A stretch of 64,000 bases of DNA from Paenibacillus sp. IHBB 10380 (GTDB lineage: Bacteria > Bacillota > Bacilli > Paenibacillales > Paenibacillaceae), in contig NZ_CP010976.1 in assembly GCF_000949425.1 (NCBI RefSeq), positions 4,774,001 to 4,838,000 on the forward strand. The letters are read 5' to 3'. Positions 1-8,376 of this stretch are shown here, in pieces (position 1 is the first letter of the stretch; every line of letters starts with the position of its first letter). Position numbers and translations under genes: made by a program. The notes below the pieces were generated by a model. The model did not search any database and was not told the origin of the DNA. It worked only from the letters and a program-made list of their open reading frames with translations.

Positions 1-323
1 AGCCAGCAAATCACTTTCCAATTACTCGCATCCAACAGGTCAACTTTAACCCGCTCCCATAAGCCTTCTTCCGCTCTTGTCCGGCTTGGAATCCGGTCAA
101 TGGAGATATCTGTGTAGACTTTGGTTTGGCTCCGCTCGTACTGCACAAACACACTGGTGGAACGCAAAACATAATAGAGGATCGGAAGCCCTACTAAAGT
201 GAAAGCCATCGAGACCCCCAATGTGATGCCAACAAAATAAAAACAAAAGTAAAACAGCCCTGTCGCAAAAGTAAGCAGCAAAAAGCAGAAGTTTCTCATG
301 TGTTTTTGGATTCTTAGATTCAT
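1..323 (-). CDS. Sensor-domain membrane protein (partial, runs off left edge)
   Basis: The N-terminal 107 residues are visible and the rest lies beyond the window. The start at 323 is preferred over the ATG at 329 because AGGAG then sits 8 bases upstream instead of 2. Two hydrophobic segments (about residues 10-30 and 33-52, with a VGLPILYYVL stretch) resemble the Putative sensor family (PF13796). Members of that family are membrane proteins often encoded next to sigma factors or fused to histidine kinases. A truncated ECF sigma factor lies just upstream on the same strand, which fits. The family call is by eye and the function is unknown. Confidence 0.55.
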   Translation of the reverse strand, partial: MNLRIQKHMRNFCFLLLTFATGLFYFCFYFVGITLGVSMAFTLVGLPILYYVLRSTSVFVQYERSQTKVYTDISIDRIPSRTRAEEGLWERVKVDLLDASNWKVICW

Positions 324-523
324 GTCCATCTCTCCTTCTCTACTTAGAAACTCCTTAATCTGTACAACGCTTATGCTAGGGCTTGTGATGTAAAATCGGC
401 TAGTACCATAATGTCATATGACAAGATCTTCTCGATAAACGTTGCAAGTTAAAGGTTATTCCACACTAAAAACACCCTATCGTCTGCTCTGGGAAGGATG
501 TAGAAGATTACCTGCTCGGTTAT

Positions 524-694
524 TTAGTTATTCCTGTTATTCACCCTACGTAATAGACTATTACGATAAACTATATAGTTGGATATTTGGATAATGGAAA
601 CCTTTCTTTCCTGTCGATCCACTAGTATTCGGTAAGCCTCTGAATGACCTTGACGGATCTCATTGACTAGCTGCTCCTCCGTCAAACCTTCCAT
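524..694 (-). pseudogene. ECF sigma factor, 5' fragment only
   Basis: Starting at ATG 694, which has an ideal AGGAGG 7 bases upstream, about 25 residues match the start of an ECF sigma factor region 2 (TEEQLVNEIRQGHSEAYRIL, then VDRQERK). After that the similarity ends abruptly and a short unrelated tail runs to a stop. Regions 2.2 to 4 are absent, so the product cannot bind promoters. It lies directly upstream of the sensor-domain gene and was probably its partner. It is best read as a deletion remnant. Confidence 0.6.
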
Positions 695-752
695 ATGTGC
701 TCCTCCTTTCGTTCCATTCCAAGACTTAGACGACAAGGTTACCCATTCTCCT

Positions 753-1005
753 TCAACAGATAGATTCGCTCAACGTTTTTATTAAATAATTAAACTCTCC
801 ACTTATCCGATACAATTCTGAAACTTCCTCCGTTGACTCACAAAACTGAACAAACTCCAAATATCTGGACGTCTTGAACAGAACAAATGCCCGGTTGAGT
901 CATGGAAATGACCCGACCGATTTCAGAAACTGAGATTCGGGCATTCATGTACAACATACCCATTATTTTCCGATCAATTTCATCTAACTTTAAGGATTCT
1001 TTCAT
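753..1005 (-). pseudogene. Lrp/AsnC-family regulator, internally deleted and frameshifted
   Basis: ATG 1005, with AGGTGG upstream, opens a typical Lrp/AsnC N-terminus (LKLDEIDRKIMGMLYMNARI, then SVSEIGR), that is, the first part of the winged helix. After about 40 residues the frame runs out at a TGA (838-840). In another frame, reading on to a TGA at 753-755, the sequence resumes with the RAM effector domain (RYLEFVQFCESTEEVSELYR, then ISGEFNYLIKTLSES). The end of the HTH, the linker and the start of the RAM domain are missing, and the C-terminus is cut. Intact relatives are about 150 residues long. It is non-functional. Confidence 0.75.
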
Positions 1006-1164
1006 AGATGTGAACCACCTGAATTATTAATTATTCGGTTTTTCTTTTGCAATTGCGTACGGATGTAGCTATTTCCTTATCGCGATTAGATAAGCCCTCG
1101 AGGCTTGTGCTTGGAAAGCCTTTATTTTTTTGACTGCACTATTCCTCGTCATTATTAATCTGCT

Positions 1165-1860
1165 TTATACAATATCGACTCTGTCAATATTTCTAAAAGT
1201 AAAATAGGCTACGCATACACCTATCAGACCTAGTGTAAGAGGAATCGCGATAATAGAACTAAGTGTGAAACCACCATTGTTAGAGTTCACCACTCCAATA
1301 ATCAATAGGGATGACACAATCGTTGTAGGGACTGATTTCTTCCGCATTCCAAAATATAAAGAAATTAGACTCATCCCCGTGGCCGCTATAGCCTGAACGA
1401 TAATATTGACGAACTCTAGAGAGATCCAATTGCTAGTTAGATCATTTTGAACGAAGTGGGAGTAATCATTAACAATGACAAAAGACCCTGCTACAAACAC
1501 ATTTGAAACTACGATCACGATGAATGTCATCCCCGTAATCAGAATGATCTTAGCGAGAATGATCTTTTTACGTTGAATCGGGTAGGTAAACAGAACGGAT
1601 ATCGTATTATTCTTATATTCATCAATAATTAATTTAGCAAAGAGCACGGATGCAAAAATAACAAACGTCACTCGTACGAATGTTCCGACTAACCCCAGTG
1701 CTTCAGTTAGACCTGAATAGGTAGATCTACCCTCTAGCCCGTCCGCATAAGGTATAAAGCACATGAATAGAACGATCAACAGGTTCGCAATAACAGCCCC
1801 TTTAAAGTACCATCCAAATTTATTCTTCTTCATCTCAAGCTTCATCAAGTTAACCAACAT
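1165..1860 (-). CDS. ABC transporter permease, bacitracin/lantibiotic type
   Basis: This 231-residue protein has about six hydrophobic segments and no ATPase motifs. It has the size and pattern of ABC-2 permeases such as BcrB or the lantibiotic-immunity permeases. The LIIDEYKNNTI and YPIQRKKII stretches after the second membrane segment are typical of that family. Its start overlaps the end of the ATPase gene by 11 bases, so the two are translationally coupled. The pair probably exports or confers tolerance to a peptide antibiotic; the substrate cannot be read from sequence. Confidence 0.75.
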   Translation of the reverse strand: MLVNLMKLEMKKNKFGWYFKGAVIANLLIVLFMCFIPYADGLEGRSTYSGLTEALGLVGTFVRVTFVIFASVLFAKLIIDEYKNNTISVLFTYPIQRKKIILAKIILITGMTFIVIVVSNVFVAGSFVIVNDYSHFVQNDLTSNWISLEFVNIIVQAIAATGMSLISLYFGMRKKSVPTTIVSSLLIIGVVNSNNGGFTLSSIIAIPLTLGLIGVCVAYFTFRNIDRVDIV

Positions 1861-2773
1861 TCTCCATCCCCCCGATTTGTGTTAAGAAGTATTCCTCTAA
1901 CGATGCCGTCTTTTTATTAATTGATTCAATGGCCACATCGTTTAGGATCAATGTTTTGGAAATGTCCGACTGGGCTATGGTAGTATCATAAATACGAATA
2001 ACCGATTCATCCATCACCTTGAAGTTTCTGAGTTGAAGCTTACTCTCCAGAATTAAAGCTGCCTTCTTATAATCAGAAGTCTTGAGCTCGACATAGTCCG
2101 TATTCCGCCCTCTCATCGTATCCATGGATACCTCTTGGATCATCCTTCCGCTCTTAATGATGCCAATCGTATCCGCAATCAGTTCAACCTCTCCCAGCAG
2201 GTGACTTGAAATTAACAATGTCATGCCATACTCTTTACTCAGCATACTGAATATATTCCTCATATCTTTCATACCACTTGGGTCCAACCCATTGATGGGT
2301 TCATCAAGAATCAATAGCTCTGGTTTCGTAATAATCGCTCTAGCAATACCAAGCCGTTGCTTCATACCCAGAGAGAAGTCTCGGACAGATTTGTGATCGA
2401 CGTTAGTTAAATGTACTAATTCCAGTGTTTCTTTGATAGCTTTTTTATTATAAAAACCCATATATGCACAGTGTATTTCTAGATTCTCGAGTGCTGTCAA
2501 TTTGTCATAAAAGATAGGATACTCAATAATGCTACCTATTCGCTTAAGATACTCAATAGACGATTGTATTAGGGGTTCTCCGAAGATTTCTATGTCACCA
2601 CAGGTCGGCTTAACCAGATTAAGTAACATCTTCATCACCGTTGTCTTCCCTGACCCGTTCGGACCCAGGAATCCGTAAATCTGTCCTTGGCTGACGCTCA
2701 TACTTACATCAGATACGGCTTCTTTCCCTTGAAATGATTTAGTTAAATGGCTCGTTCTTATGATAATACTCAT
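1850..2773 (-). CDS. ABC transporter ATP-binding protein, BcrA-like
   Basis: This 307-residue ATPase has Walker A GPNGSGKT (37-44), signature FSLGMKQRLGIARA, Walker B LLILDEP and the H-loop SSHLLGEVE. The C-terminal extension of about 85 residues after the nucleotide-binding domain is characteristic of the BcrA/drug-resistance class. It is the first gene of a two-gene operon with the permease. A repeat element lies 61-77 bases upstream, and a histidine kinase tail sits further upstream on the same strand. It seems to be the surviving transporter half of a two-component-regulated resistance locus. Confidence 0.85.
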   Translation of the reverse strand: MSIIIRTSHLTKSFQGKEAVSDVSMSVSQGQIYGFLGPNGSGKTTVMKMLLNLVKPTCGDIEIFGEPLIQSSIEYLKRIGSIIEYPIFYDKLTALENLEIHCAYMGFYNKKAIKETLELVHLTNVDHKSVRDFSLGMKQRLGIARAIITKPELLILDEPINGLDPSGMKDMRNIFSMLSKEYGMTLLISSHLLGEVELIADTIGIIKSGRMIQEVSMDTMRGRNTDYVELKTSDYKKAALILESKLQLRNFKVMDESVIRIYDTTIAQSDISKTLILNDVAIESINKKTASLEEYFLTQIGGMENVG

Positions 2774-2833
2774 TTATTTGGCTCCCTCAATTGTTAGTAT
2801 CTATAGATTAGAGCATAACCTTTTCTTTTTCAT

Positions 2834-2850
2834 TTCTTAATTCTTAAGAA
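2834..2850. promoter_or_regulatory. TTCTTAA direct repeat/palindrome upstream of the ABC operon
   Basis: Two TTCTTAA units abut, and the second extends to the palindrome TTCTTAAGAA. It lies 61-77 bases upstream of the ABC ATPase start. Repeats like this are common targets of OmpR-type regulators or repressors. The cognate regulator is not evident nearby, so the assignment is a guess. Confidence 0.35.
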
Positions 2851-2889
2851 AATCTTACGATCGCTGTTGCCCTCAGACTTCTTCAGTAA

Positions 2890-3025
2890 TCAATATGTAG
2901 CTCGTGGAAGTTGTACGGTAAAGATTGTCTTTTCAAAAGGTTTACTATGAAGATGTATTTCCCCACCTAATTGTTCTACCAATCTTTTCGTTATCGTGAG
3001 ACACATTGGTAAGCATTCGTCTCAT
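2890..3025 (-). pseudogene. Histidine kinase, C-terminal tail remnant
   Basis: Reading leftwards to a TGA at 2890-2892, about 45 codons encode the end of a GHKL ATPase domain: a G2-box-like LPMCLTITKRLVEQLGGEIH followed by a strand-rich end (FTVQLPRA). Nothing of the HisKA domain, sensor or a start codon remains. It is on the same strand as, and upstream of, the BcrAB-like transporter, the usual place for its regulatory kinase. Inference: the two-component system was deleted and the transporter kept. Confidence 0.6.
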
Positions 3026-3079
3026 AACCATTTCTGTTCGCGTAAAATGTGCTGTTTGGTAGTTATCGGACTACAATAT

Positions 3080-3121
3080 AAAACCCGTGAGGTTGCTGAA
3101 TATAGCAATCTCACGGGTTTT
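3080..3121 (-). terminator. Rho-independent terminator of the repeat-protein gene
   Basis: An 18-base, nearly perfect inverted repeat (AAAACCCGTGAG on the left arm) around a short loop. It sits 25 bases past the stop of the gene ending at 3146 and could act on both strands. Confidence 0.8.
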
Positions 3122-3145
3122 ATTTAGTGAATTCTTTCTTAACTC

Positions 3146-3820
3146 TTATTCTGCTTTACTCACTTTGTTTGTTTTTACCTTGATGTCCTTAGCTCCACTG
3201 AAATCAAACTCCCAATCGATTCCAAGAGCTTGAAGTTGTGTTTTCACTTGCTCTTTCGTTAGTGTACCAGCTTGTGATTGGTCCAAAATCGCTTTTATCT
3301 TTTCTTTGTTTGCGTCATCGAAGTTGTCTGGTTTACTCACTTTTCCATGTTCTACCTTGATACCAGGAGCCGCACTGAAATCAATATCCAAATCGATACC
3401 AAGAGCTTGAAGTTGTGTTTTCACTTGCTCTTTCGTTAGTGTACCAGCTTGTGATTGGTCCAAAATCGCTTTTACCTTTTCTTTGTTTGCGTCATTGAAG
3501 TTGTCTGGTTTACTCACTTTTCCATGTTCTACCTTGATACCACGAGCCGCACTGAAATCAATATCCAAATCGATACCAAGAGCATGAAGTTGTGTTTTCA
3601 CTTGCTCTTTCGTTAGTGTACCAGCTAGTGATTGGTCCAAAATCGCTTTTACCTTTTCTTTGTTTGCGTCATCGAAGTTGTCTGGTTTACTCACTTTTCC
3701 ATGTTCCACCTGTTGTCCATTTCCAATAGTTTGTGTTGGTACTTCAGCAGCGAATACAGATCCAAAAGATGTAAGAGCAAATACAGCACCTAAAGCAGTA
3801 GTAGCCAATTTCTTTTTCAT
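3146..3820 (-). CDS. Secreted protein with three 59-residue tandem repeats
   Basis: This 224-residue protein starts with a clear signal peptide (residues 1-25, cleaved after VFAA). After a short linker come three almost identical repeats (38-96, 97-155, 156-214) and a 10-residue stub that begins a fourth. Each unit contains HGKVSKPDNF, KAILDQS.AGTLTKEQVKTQ and LQALGID. This suggests a charged helix-turn-helix bundle like those in many Paenibacillus exported proteins of unknown function. There is no sortase or anchoring motif. The promoter carries four copies of the 11-bp element shared with the adjacent two-component and ABC operons, so it is probably a target of that response regulator. The DNA repeats are nearly identical, so copy number could vary. 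Confidence 0.75.
   Translation of the reverse strand: MKKKLATTALGAVFALTSFGSVFAAEVPTQTIGNGQQVEHGKVSKPDNFDDANKEKVKAILDQSLAGTLTKEQVKTQLHALGIDLDIDFSAARGIKVEHGKVSKPDNFNDANKEKVKAILDQSQAGTLTKEQVKTQLQALGIDLDIDFSAAPGIKVEHGKVSKPDNFDDANKEKIKAILDQSQAGTLTKEQVKTQLQALGIDWEFDFSGAKDIKVKTNKVSKAE
3179..3709 (-). repeat. Three 177-bp tandem repeats inside the secreted-protein gene
   Basis: Units at 3533-3709, 3356-3532 and 3179-3355 are almost identical over long stretches. The third unit diverges only near its 3' end. In-frame units of this kind expand or contract by recombination without breaking the reading frame. Confidence 0.9.
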
Positions 3821-3862
3821 AGTTATTAATCTCCTTCGTAAATGTATTTTCTTAACGTCTTC

Positions 3863-3921
3863 ATTGTAATGTCATGATCTGGAGTTACTATGGAGATTAT
3901 GTAGAGTTTCTGTGGGGATTT
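3863..3921 (-). promoter_or_regulatory. Promoter of the repeat protein with four 11-bp operator repeats
   Basis: On the plus strand, four consecutive 11-base units (3878-3888, 3889-3899, 3900-3910, 3911-3921) follow the pattern TNTGGAGNTTN, beginning TCTGGAGTTAC. Read towards the gene, the last unit ends CTCCAGA, then 9 bases, then a TACAAT -10 box (3863-3868). The same layout occurs at the two neighbouring operons. Direct repeats on one face of the helix next to the -35 region are the classic OmpR/PhoB activator arrangement. Confidence 0.75.
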
Positions 3922-4004
3922 TCCTCCTTTTTTTATAAGAAACGGCTTCGATAACCCGTTGCGCTCGGCGCTGACCGCTATCAATCTATGTATTTATACC
4001 GAAT

Positions 4005-4041
4005 TCTTCTCCACATAAACTCCAGATAACAAGGTTATAAT
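4005..4041 (+). promoter_or_regulatory. Promoter of the two-component operon with two 11-bp operator repeats
   Basis: Units at 4016-4026 and 4005-4015 read TCTGGAGTTTA and TGTGGAGAAGA on the minus strand. CTCCAGA is followed by 9 bases and a consensus TATAAT -10 box (4036-4041), then the ribosome site and start at 4060. The match in sequence and spacing to the other two promoters implies autoregulation. Confidence 0.75.
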
Positions 4042-4059
4042 ATTACGAGAGGTGATATA

Positions 4060-4725
4060 ATGATGAACTATCATATTCTTGTGGTAGAGGATGATGAAGA
4101 GATTCAGGAATTAATCAAACAATTTTTAATGACACAACAGTATAGTGTTGAAGTTGCATCAGATGGATTAGAGGGAATGAAACAATTTAATAAGCAATCC
4201 TTTGATTTAATTCTTTTGGATGTGATGATGCCAAACCTTGACGGATTTGAGGTTGCCAAAATGATTCGAAATGAGTCAAATGTACCCATTATTATGCTAA
4301 CCGCATTAGAAGAAGAACAAGAACAAATGAAAGGCTTCGATATTGGAATCGATGATTATATTACTAAACCTTTTTCTTTTCATGTATTGATTAGACGGGT
4401 CAAGGCTGTACTGAGAAGAAGCAATGATCAAAGTACGGATAATCATTTAGTTTTCAAAGAAATACAAGTCGATTGCGATGCATACAAAGTTTATGTAAAT
4501 GAGGTTGAAGTTCCATTAACGACAAAGGAATTCGAAATTGTACAACTACTGCTTCAAAATGAGAAAAAAGTACTCCCAAGAGAAAGCATTGTCGAAAAAG
4601 TTTGGGGATACGATTATTACGGAGAAACACGAATTATTGATACACATATTAAAAACATACGAAAAAAATTAGATATACCCTACATTAAAACAGTGAAGGG
4701 AATTGGTTATAAAATTGATGAATGA
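4060..4725 (+). CDS. OmpR-family response regulator
   Basis: This 221-residue regulator has an N-terminal receiver with the acidic pair D11/D12, phospho-acceptor D54 (ILLDVMMP), T81 and K103. The C-terminal winged helix ends with the usual ETRIIDTHIKNIRKKL and VKGIGYKI. GAGGTG lies 7 bases before the first of two adjacent ATGs. The kinase gene begins 10 bases after its stop. It is predicted to bind the 11-bp TCTGGAG-type repeats found at its own promoter, at the secreted repeat protein and at the FtsX-type transporter. AT-rich codon use suggests acquisition from a Bacillus-like donor. Confidence 0.92.
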   Translation: MMNYHILVVEDDEEIQELIKQFLMTQQYSVEVASDGLEGMKQFNKQSFDLILLDVMMPNLDGFEVAKMIRNESNVPIIMLTALEEEQEQMKGFDIGIDDYITKPFSFHVLIRRVKAVLRRSNDQSTDNHLVFKEIQVDCDAYKVYVNEVEVPLTTKEFEIVQLLLQNEKKVLPRESIVEKVWGYDYYGETRIIDTHIKNIRKKLDIPYIKTVKGIGYKIDE

Positions 4726-4735
4726 GGTATTAAAA

Positions 4736-6178
4736 ATGATGAAGATGAAGCGAATTACCTATAAACTCTTTCTGATTACATCTCTTATTTTGTTAGCCTT
4801 TGCAGTCCTGATTTATTTAACTTTATACTTCTTTCTCCCTTCATTTTATGAGCAGTATAAAACAGAACAGCTTCAAACAGGAATAGAAGAAATAATTGAT
4901 AAATCTAAGGATCTCACTTTTCAAAATGCCATACCACTTCTTGAAGAATACACAAAAATAAATAACGCAATGCTCTACCTTCAAAATAAAGAAGGAACCA
5001 TTATTTATTCTCCGTTATTCTCTTTTTTTCAAGGAAGTACCCAAGCAGCCCCAAATGTACAATTCGATAAAACAAAGCCATTAAGGAATTCAAATAGCCT
5101 TTCCAAATCATACGACGTTACCATGCCAATTCAATTTCAAGATGTTAACTTAACGCTCGTAGTGTCCGCAACATTTCAACCAATTAATGAAGCTTCACAG
5201 GTCTTGGTACGTTTCCTTCCCTATATCAGTATCATTGTCGTTGTTATTGGTGTAGGAAGTGCTTATTTATATTCGAGGTTCATTACAAAACCACTCCTTT
5301 ATATTAACCAAGGAGCACAAAAGATGGCGAACTTGGATTTTTCCGAAAAAATTGAGGTTCGTTCCAATGATGAATTAGGGCAGTTATCCAATAGTTTAAA
5401 TGAGATGTCAATTAATTTACAACAAACGATGATTGATTTACAAAAAGCGAATCAGCAATTAAAAAGCGATATTGAAAAAGAAAGAGAAACAGAAAAAACA
5501 CGCAGAGAATTTTTTGCAATTGTAGCACATGAATTAAAGACGCCTCTCACTGTTATGAAAGGATACTTAGAAGGGATGATATATAATATTGGTCCGTATC
5601 AAAATCGTGACCAATACTTAAAGAAAAACCACCAAATTATTGAAGGCATGGAACAACTGGTTCGTGAGATTTTAAGCATGTCAAAACTAGAACAACATAC
5701 CTTTAAACTACAATTGGAAGAAGTAAATCCCTCGGAATTAATGGATACAATCACAAAAAATCTCGAATTTTTTGCTTCTCAAAAAGACATTCAAATGATA
5801 AAACAGATAGGTTCTCACCTTTCTGTGCATACAGATCGTATTCTTTTAGAAAAAGCCTGCAAAAATATTATTCATAATGCGATTATGTATTCACCTCATG
5901 GCGAGAAAGTATATATAGAGCTAACTCAGGATTCAAAACAACACCACATCCAAATTAAAGTCATCAATACAGGTGTGGAAATTAAAGAAGCGGAAATACA
6001 ACATATTTTCGAACCATTTTATCGAATCGAAAAATCAAGAAATCGAAATACGGGGGGAAGTGGCTTAGGGTTATATATTGTAAAGCAAATTTTTGAAGCC
6101 CTTTCTATTACGTATTCTATGAAGAATACAGAACAAGGAGTACAATTTTTAGTTACCATTCCTTTATCCATAAAGTAA
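4736..6178 (+). CDS. Sensor histidine kinase with HAMP domain
   Basis: This 480-residue kinase partners the response regulator immediately upstream. The start at 4736 is chosen because GAGG overlapping the regulator stop lies 8 bases before it; an earlier in-frame GTG at 4703 would lie inside the regulator gene. Two membrane segments (about 9-32 and 158-180) flank an extracytoplasmic domain of some 125 residues. A HAMP linker, a HisKA domain with H265 (AHELKTPLTVMKGY) and a full HATPase (N box, G1, GGSGLGLYIVKQ) follow. The sensed signal is unknown; the neighbouring MacB-like transporter suggests cell-envelope stress or antimicrobial peptides. Confidence 0.9.
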   Translation: MMKMKRITYKLFLITSLILLAFAVLIYLTLYFFLPSFYEQYKTEQLQTGIEEIIDKSKDLTFQNAIPLLEEYTKINNAMLYLQNKEGTIIYSPLFSFFQGSTQAAPNVQFDKTKPLRNSNSLSKSYDVTMPIQFQDVNLTLVVSATFQPINEASQVLVRFLPYISIIVVVIGVGSAYLYSRFITKPLLYINQGAQKMANLDFSEKIEVRSNDELGQLSNSLNEMSINLQQTMIDLQKANQQLKSDIEKERETEKTRREFFAIVAHELKTPLTVMKGYLEGMIYNIGPYQNRDQYLKKNHQIIEGMEQLVREILSMSKLEQHTFKLQLEEVNPSELMDTITKNLEFFASQKDIQMIKQIGSHLSVHTDRILLEKACKNIIHNAIMYSPHGEKVYIELTQDSKQHHIQIKVINTGVEIKEAEIQHIFEPFYRIEKSRNRNTGGSGLGLYIVKQIFEALSITYSMKNTEQGVQFLVTIPLSIK

Positions 6179-6185
6179 ACAACAA

Positions 6186-6233
6186 AAGAGTCTCAATCTC
6201 ATTTCCATAGGATAGAATGAGATTGAGACTCTT
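6186..6233. terminator. Bidirectional terminator between kinase and ABC operon
   Basis: A perfect 18-base inverted repeat (left arm AAGAGTCTCAATCTCATT) lies between the convergent kinase gene and ABC ATPase gene and can stop transcription from both. Confidence 0.85.
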
Positions 6234-6241
6234 ATTTACTT

Positions 6242-6916
6242 TCACTCTTTGATTACTAAATTTCTTTTTTCGAGATACACCGCTTTATCTGATTGTTTAG
6301 CCACCTCTTGGGAGTGAGTGACTACAATGATACATTTATTTTCTATATGAGCAAGTTCTTTAAATAACTCGATAATTTCCATGGAAGTTTCTTGATCTAG
6401 ATTCCCAGTGGGTTCATCAGCAATTAATAAATCTACATTACAAGATAATGCACGAGCAATCGCTACACGCTGTTGCTGACCACCACTAAGCTGTAATACC
6501 TTTCTTTTGGCTTCTCCTTCTGTCAGCCCTACCTTTTCTAATAACTCAAGCGCTCTTTCTTTTTTGTCTTTCACATCTACGCCTGTAATCTCCATTGCCG
6601 TGACTACATTTTGAAGAGCAGTCATATACGTAATTAGATTATAGGATTGAAAGATAATCGAGACATGTCGATTTCGATAGGTAACCAGACCTATCTTCCG
6701 TAAATCTGTTCCTTTGAATAATACATTCCCACTACTTGGGTTATCTAATCCACTTGCTAAACTAAGGGTCGTTGTTTTTCCGGATCCCGATGGTCCTAAA
6801 ATGGTATAAAAGTGTCCGGCTTGAAACTCAAAATTCACATTATCTAATATAGTGATTTTTTTATTATTGCTTTGATAATGATAATTCAGATTTTTGAACT
6901 GTAAAATAGTGTCCAT
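6242..6916 (-). CDS. ABC transporter ATP-binding protein, LolD/MacB type
   Basis: This 224-residue ATPase has Walker A GPSGSGKT (41-48), signature LSGGQQQRVAIARAL, Walker B LLIADEPTGNLD and the switch histidine VVTHS. The DEPTGNLD stretch and the small size place it in the MacB/LolD/YknY class that works with FtsX-fold permeases. It begins 11 bases after the permease gene on the same strand, so the two form an operon. It powers transport or mechanotransmission at the envelope. Confidence 0.9.
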   Translation of the reverse strand: MDTILQFKNLNYHYQSNNKKITILDNVNFEFQAGHFYTILGPSGSGKTTTLSLASGLDNPSSGNVLFKGTDLRKIGLVTYRNRHVSIIFQSYNLITYMTALQNVVTAMEITGVDVKDKKERALELLEKVGLTEGEAKRKVLQLSGGQQQRVAIARALSCNVDLLIADEPTGNLDQETSMEIIELFKELAHIENKCIIVVTHSQEVAKQSDKAVYLEKRNLVIKE

Positions 6917-6927
6917 GTATATCCCCC

Positions 6928-8352
6928 CTACTCATCTTTTAATAAAATATCTTTTGGATTCAATCGAAGAATCGATAATGCTGGAAGAATTGTTGATAGG
7001 ATTGCGATTATTAGGCCTAATCCACCTAATTTCAGCACATCTTGAGATGTTACACCTACATCAATATGATCAATAGGATCCACATCTTTACCTTGGTCAT
7101 CATTCATCCCAAATATAAATGTGGGTGCCTCTAGATTATTTTCTTGCTCTTCAGAAGCAGTAACTTCTTTCTGTAATAAACTGTCTCCCATTTTTTGAGA
7201 TACTGTCTCACCTGTAAATATAGAAAGGCTAAATGCTAAAGCAGCTATACATAATACTTCTACTAAGAGTTGTCCTATTAATTTTCCTTTTTTCTCGCCA
7301 ATCGCAAGTAGAATTCCTAATTCTTTCCGTCGTTCTTTTATGGTCAACATAATGATAAGACCTAAGATAATAGATCCTGTAATTGAGACCAGGTATATAA
7401 TCCATTTTGAAGTTGATGCCATGTTCTCAATAGGGCCTATCATTTTTTTATATAAGGCATCATGAGCATCTAGTTTAAATAGGTCATAATCAATGCCTGT
7501 TTTCTTTCCCTCTGCTTTAAAATCATCGATATGATCTGGATCATTCAAGTAATAAATAGCTTTATCAATGGGTGTACCCTTCATATCCTTATTTTCCGAA
7601 AATTCCTTTAACGATCCGTACGAAACATATACTTGGTTCGATGGATGAAACAATGGTGGTGCCGTTTCCATGTTGCTATCTATCGTGGACATTTCGTAAA
7701 TTCCTATAATTTCGAGCTCTACTGTCGATGTTTCATTTGTTGTTTTGATCTTTAACTCATCACCAACTTGTAGATTGTTATCTTCAGCTAACTGTTTTTC
7801 AACCAGGGCTACTTTCTTATCTTTGTCCTCTGATGTTATTGGACGCCCCTCAATCATTTTATTCGTTTCTTCTGTAAATTCTTTTAATAAATCAGAACTT
7901 CTCACACCGTGAATGAATGTATTTGGCATTTCCATATTACCTTGGCTTCCACCTATGGATCCACCTACCGCGTCTCCCCCTTTATCAACATTAATGGGAG
8001 TATAACCATCCGCTACACCTTGACTATCTTTTAGATAGTTAAAATCTTTTACATATGGTGATTCAGCTAACTTATCTGCTTCCTCTGTAGAAAGTTCTGG
8101 GCGATGTATTCTTTCATTTGGATTTTCATTTCTCTGTTTTTGTACATATTTTTGAAATTTTTCTCCATCTAATCCTAACGTTACGTCAACCCCCAACTTT
8201 TTTCTAGCGAGATCACTCGCTGTTTCCGTGACATTTTGCATCGCGAATCCTGCTAACACTAAATTACTAACAACTAAAAACACAACAAATAAGATAAGGG
8301 ATTTTCCCTTTCTTGCTTGTACACTTAAAAATGCGCGTTTGATAAAATTCAT
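6928..8352 (-). CDS. FtsX/MacB-like ABC permease
   Basis: This 474-residue protein has an N-terminal membrane segment (about 15-38) followed by a large extracytoplasmic MacB-PCD-like domain (40-310). Three C-terminal membrane segments (about 320-345, 362-380, 440-462) complete the FtsX topology, with RRKELGILLAIG at the coupling loop. GGAGG precedes the ATG. Members of this class extrude peptides or lipids or act as mechanotransmitters. The promoter carries four copies of the repeat also found upstream of the response regulator, so the transporter is very probably its target. Confidence 0.85.
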   Translation of the reverse strand: MNFIKRAFLSVQARKGKSLILFVVFLVVSNLVLAGFAMQNVTETASDLARKKLGVDVTLGLDGEKFQKYVQKQRNENPNERIHRPELSTEEADKLAESPYVKDFNYLKDSQGVADGYTPINVDKGGDAVGGSIGGSQGNMEMPNTFIHGVRSSDLLKEFTEETNKMIEGRPITSEDKDKKVALVEKQLAEDNNLQVGDELKIKTTNETSTVELEIIGIYEMSTIDSNMETAPPLFHPSNQVYVSYGSLKEFSENKDMKGTPIDKAIYYLNDPDHIDDFKAEGKKTGIDYDLFKLDAHDALYKKMIGPIENMASTSKWIIYLVSITGSIILGLIIMLTIKERRKELGILLAIGEKKGKLIGQLLVEVLCIAALAFSLSIFTGETVSQKMGDSLLQKEVTASEEQENNLEAPTFIFGMNDDQGKDVDPIDHIDVGVTSQDVLKLGGLGLIIAILSTILPALSILRLNPKDILLKDE

Positions 8353-8376
8353 TTTTATAACCTCCTTGATATCTCT

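Noticed and set aside
3935..3965. Sequence loosely like the rlmH end (GAAGCCGTTTCTTATAA on the minus strand)
   Set aside because: Needs gaps and mismatches to align; it lies just beyond the secreted-protein operator array, and the likeness is within chance.
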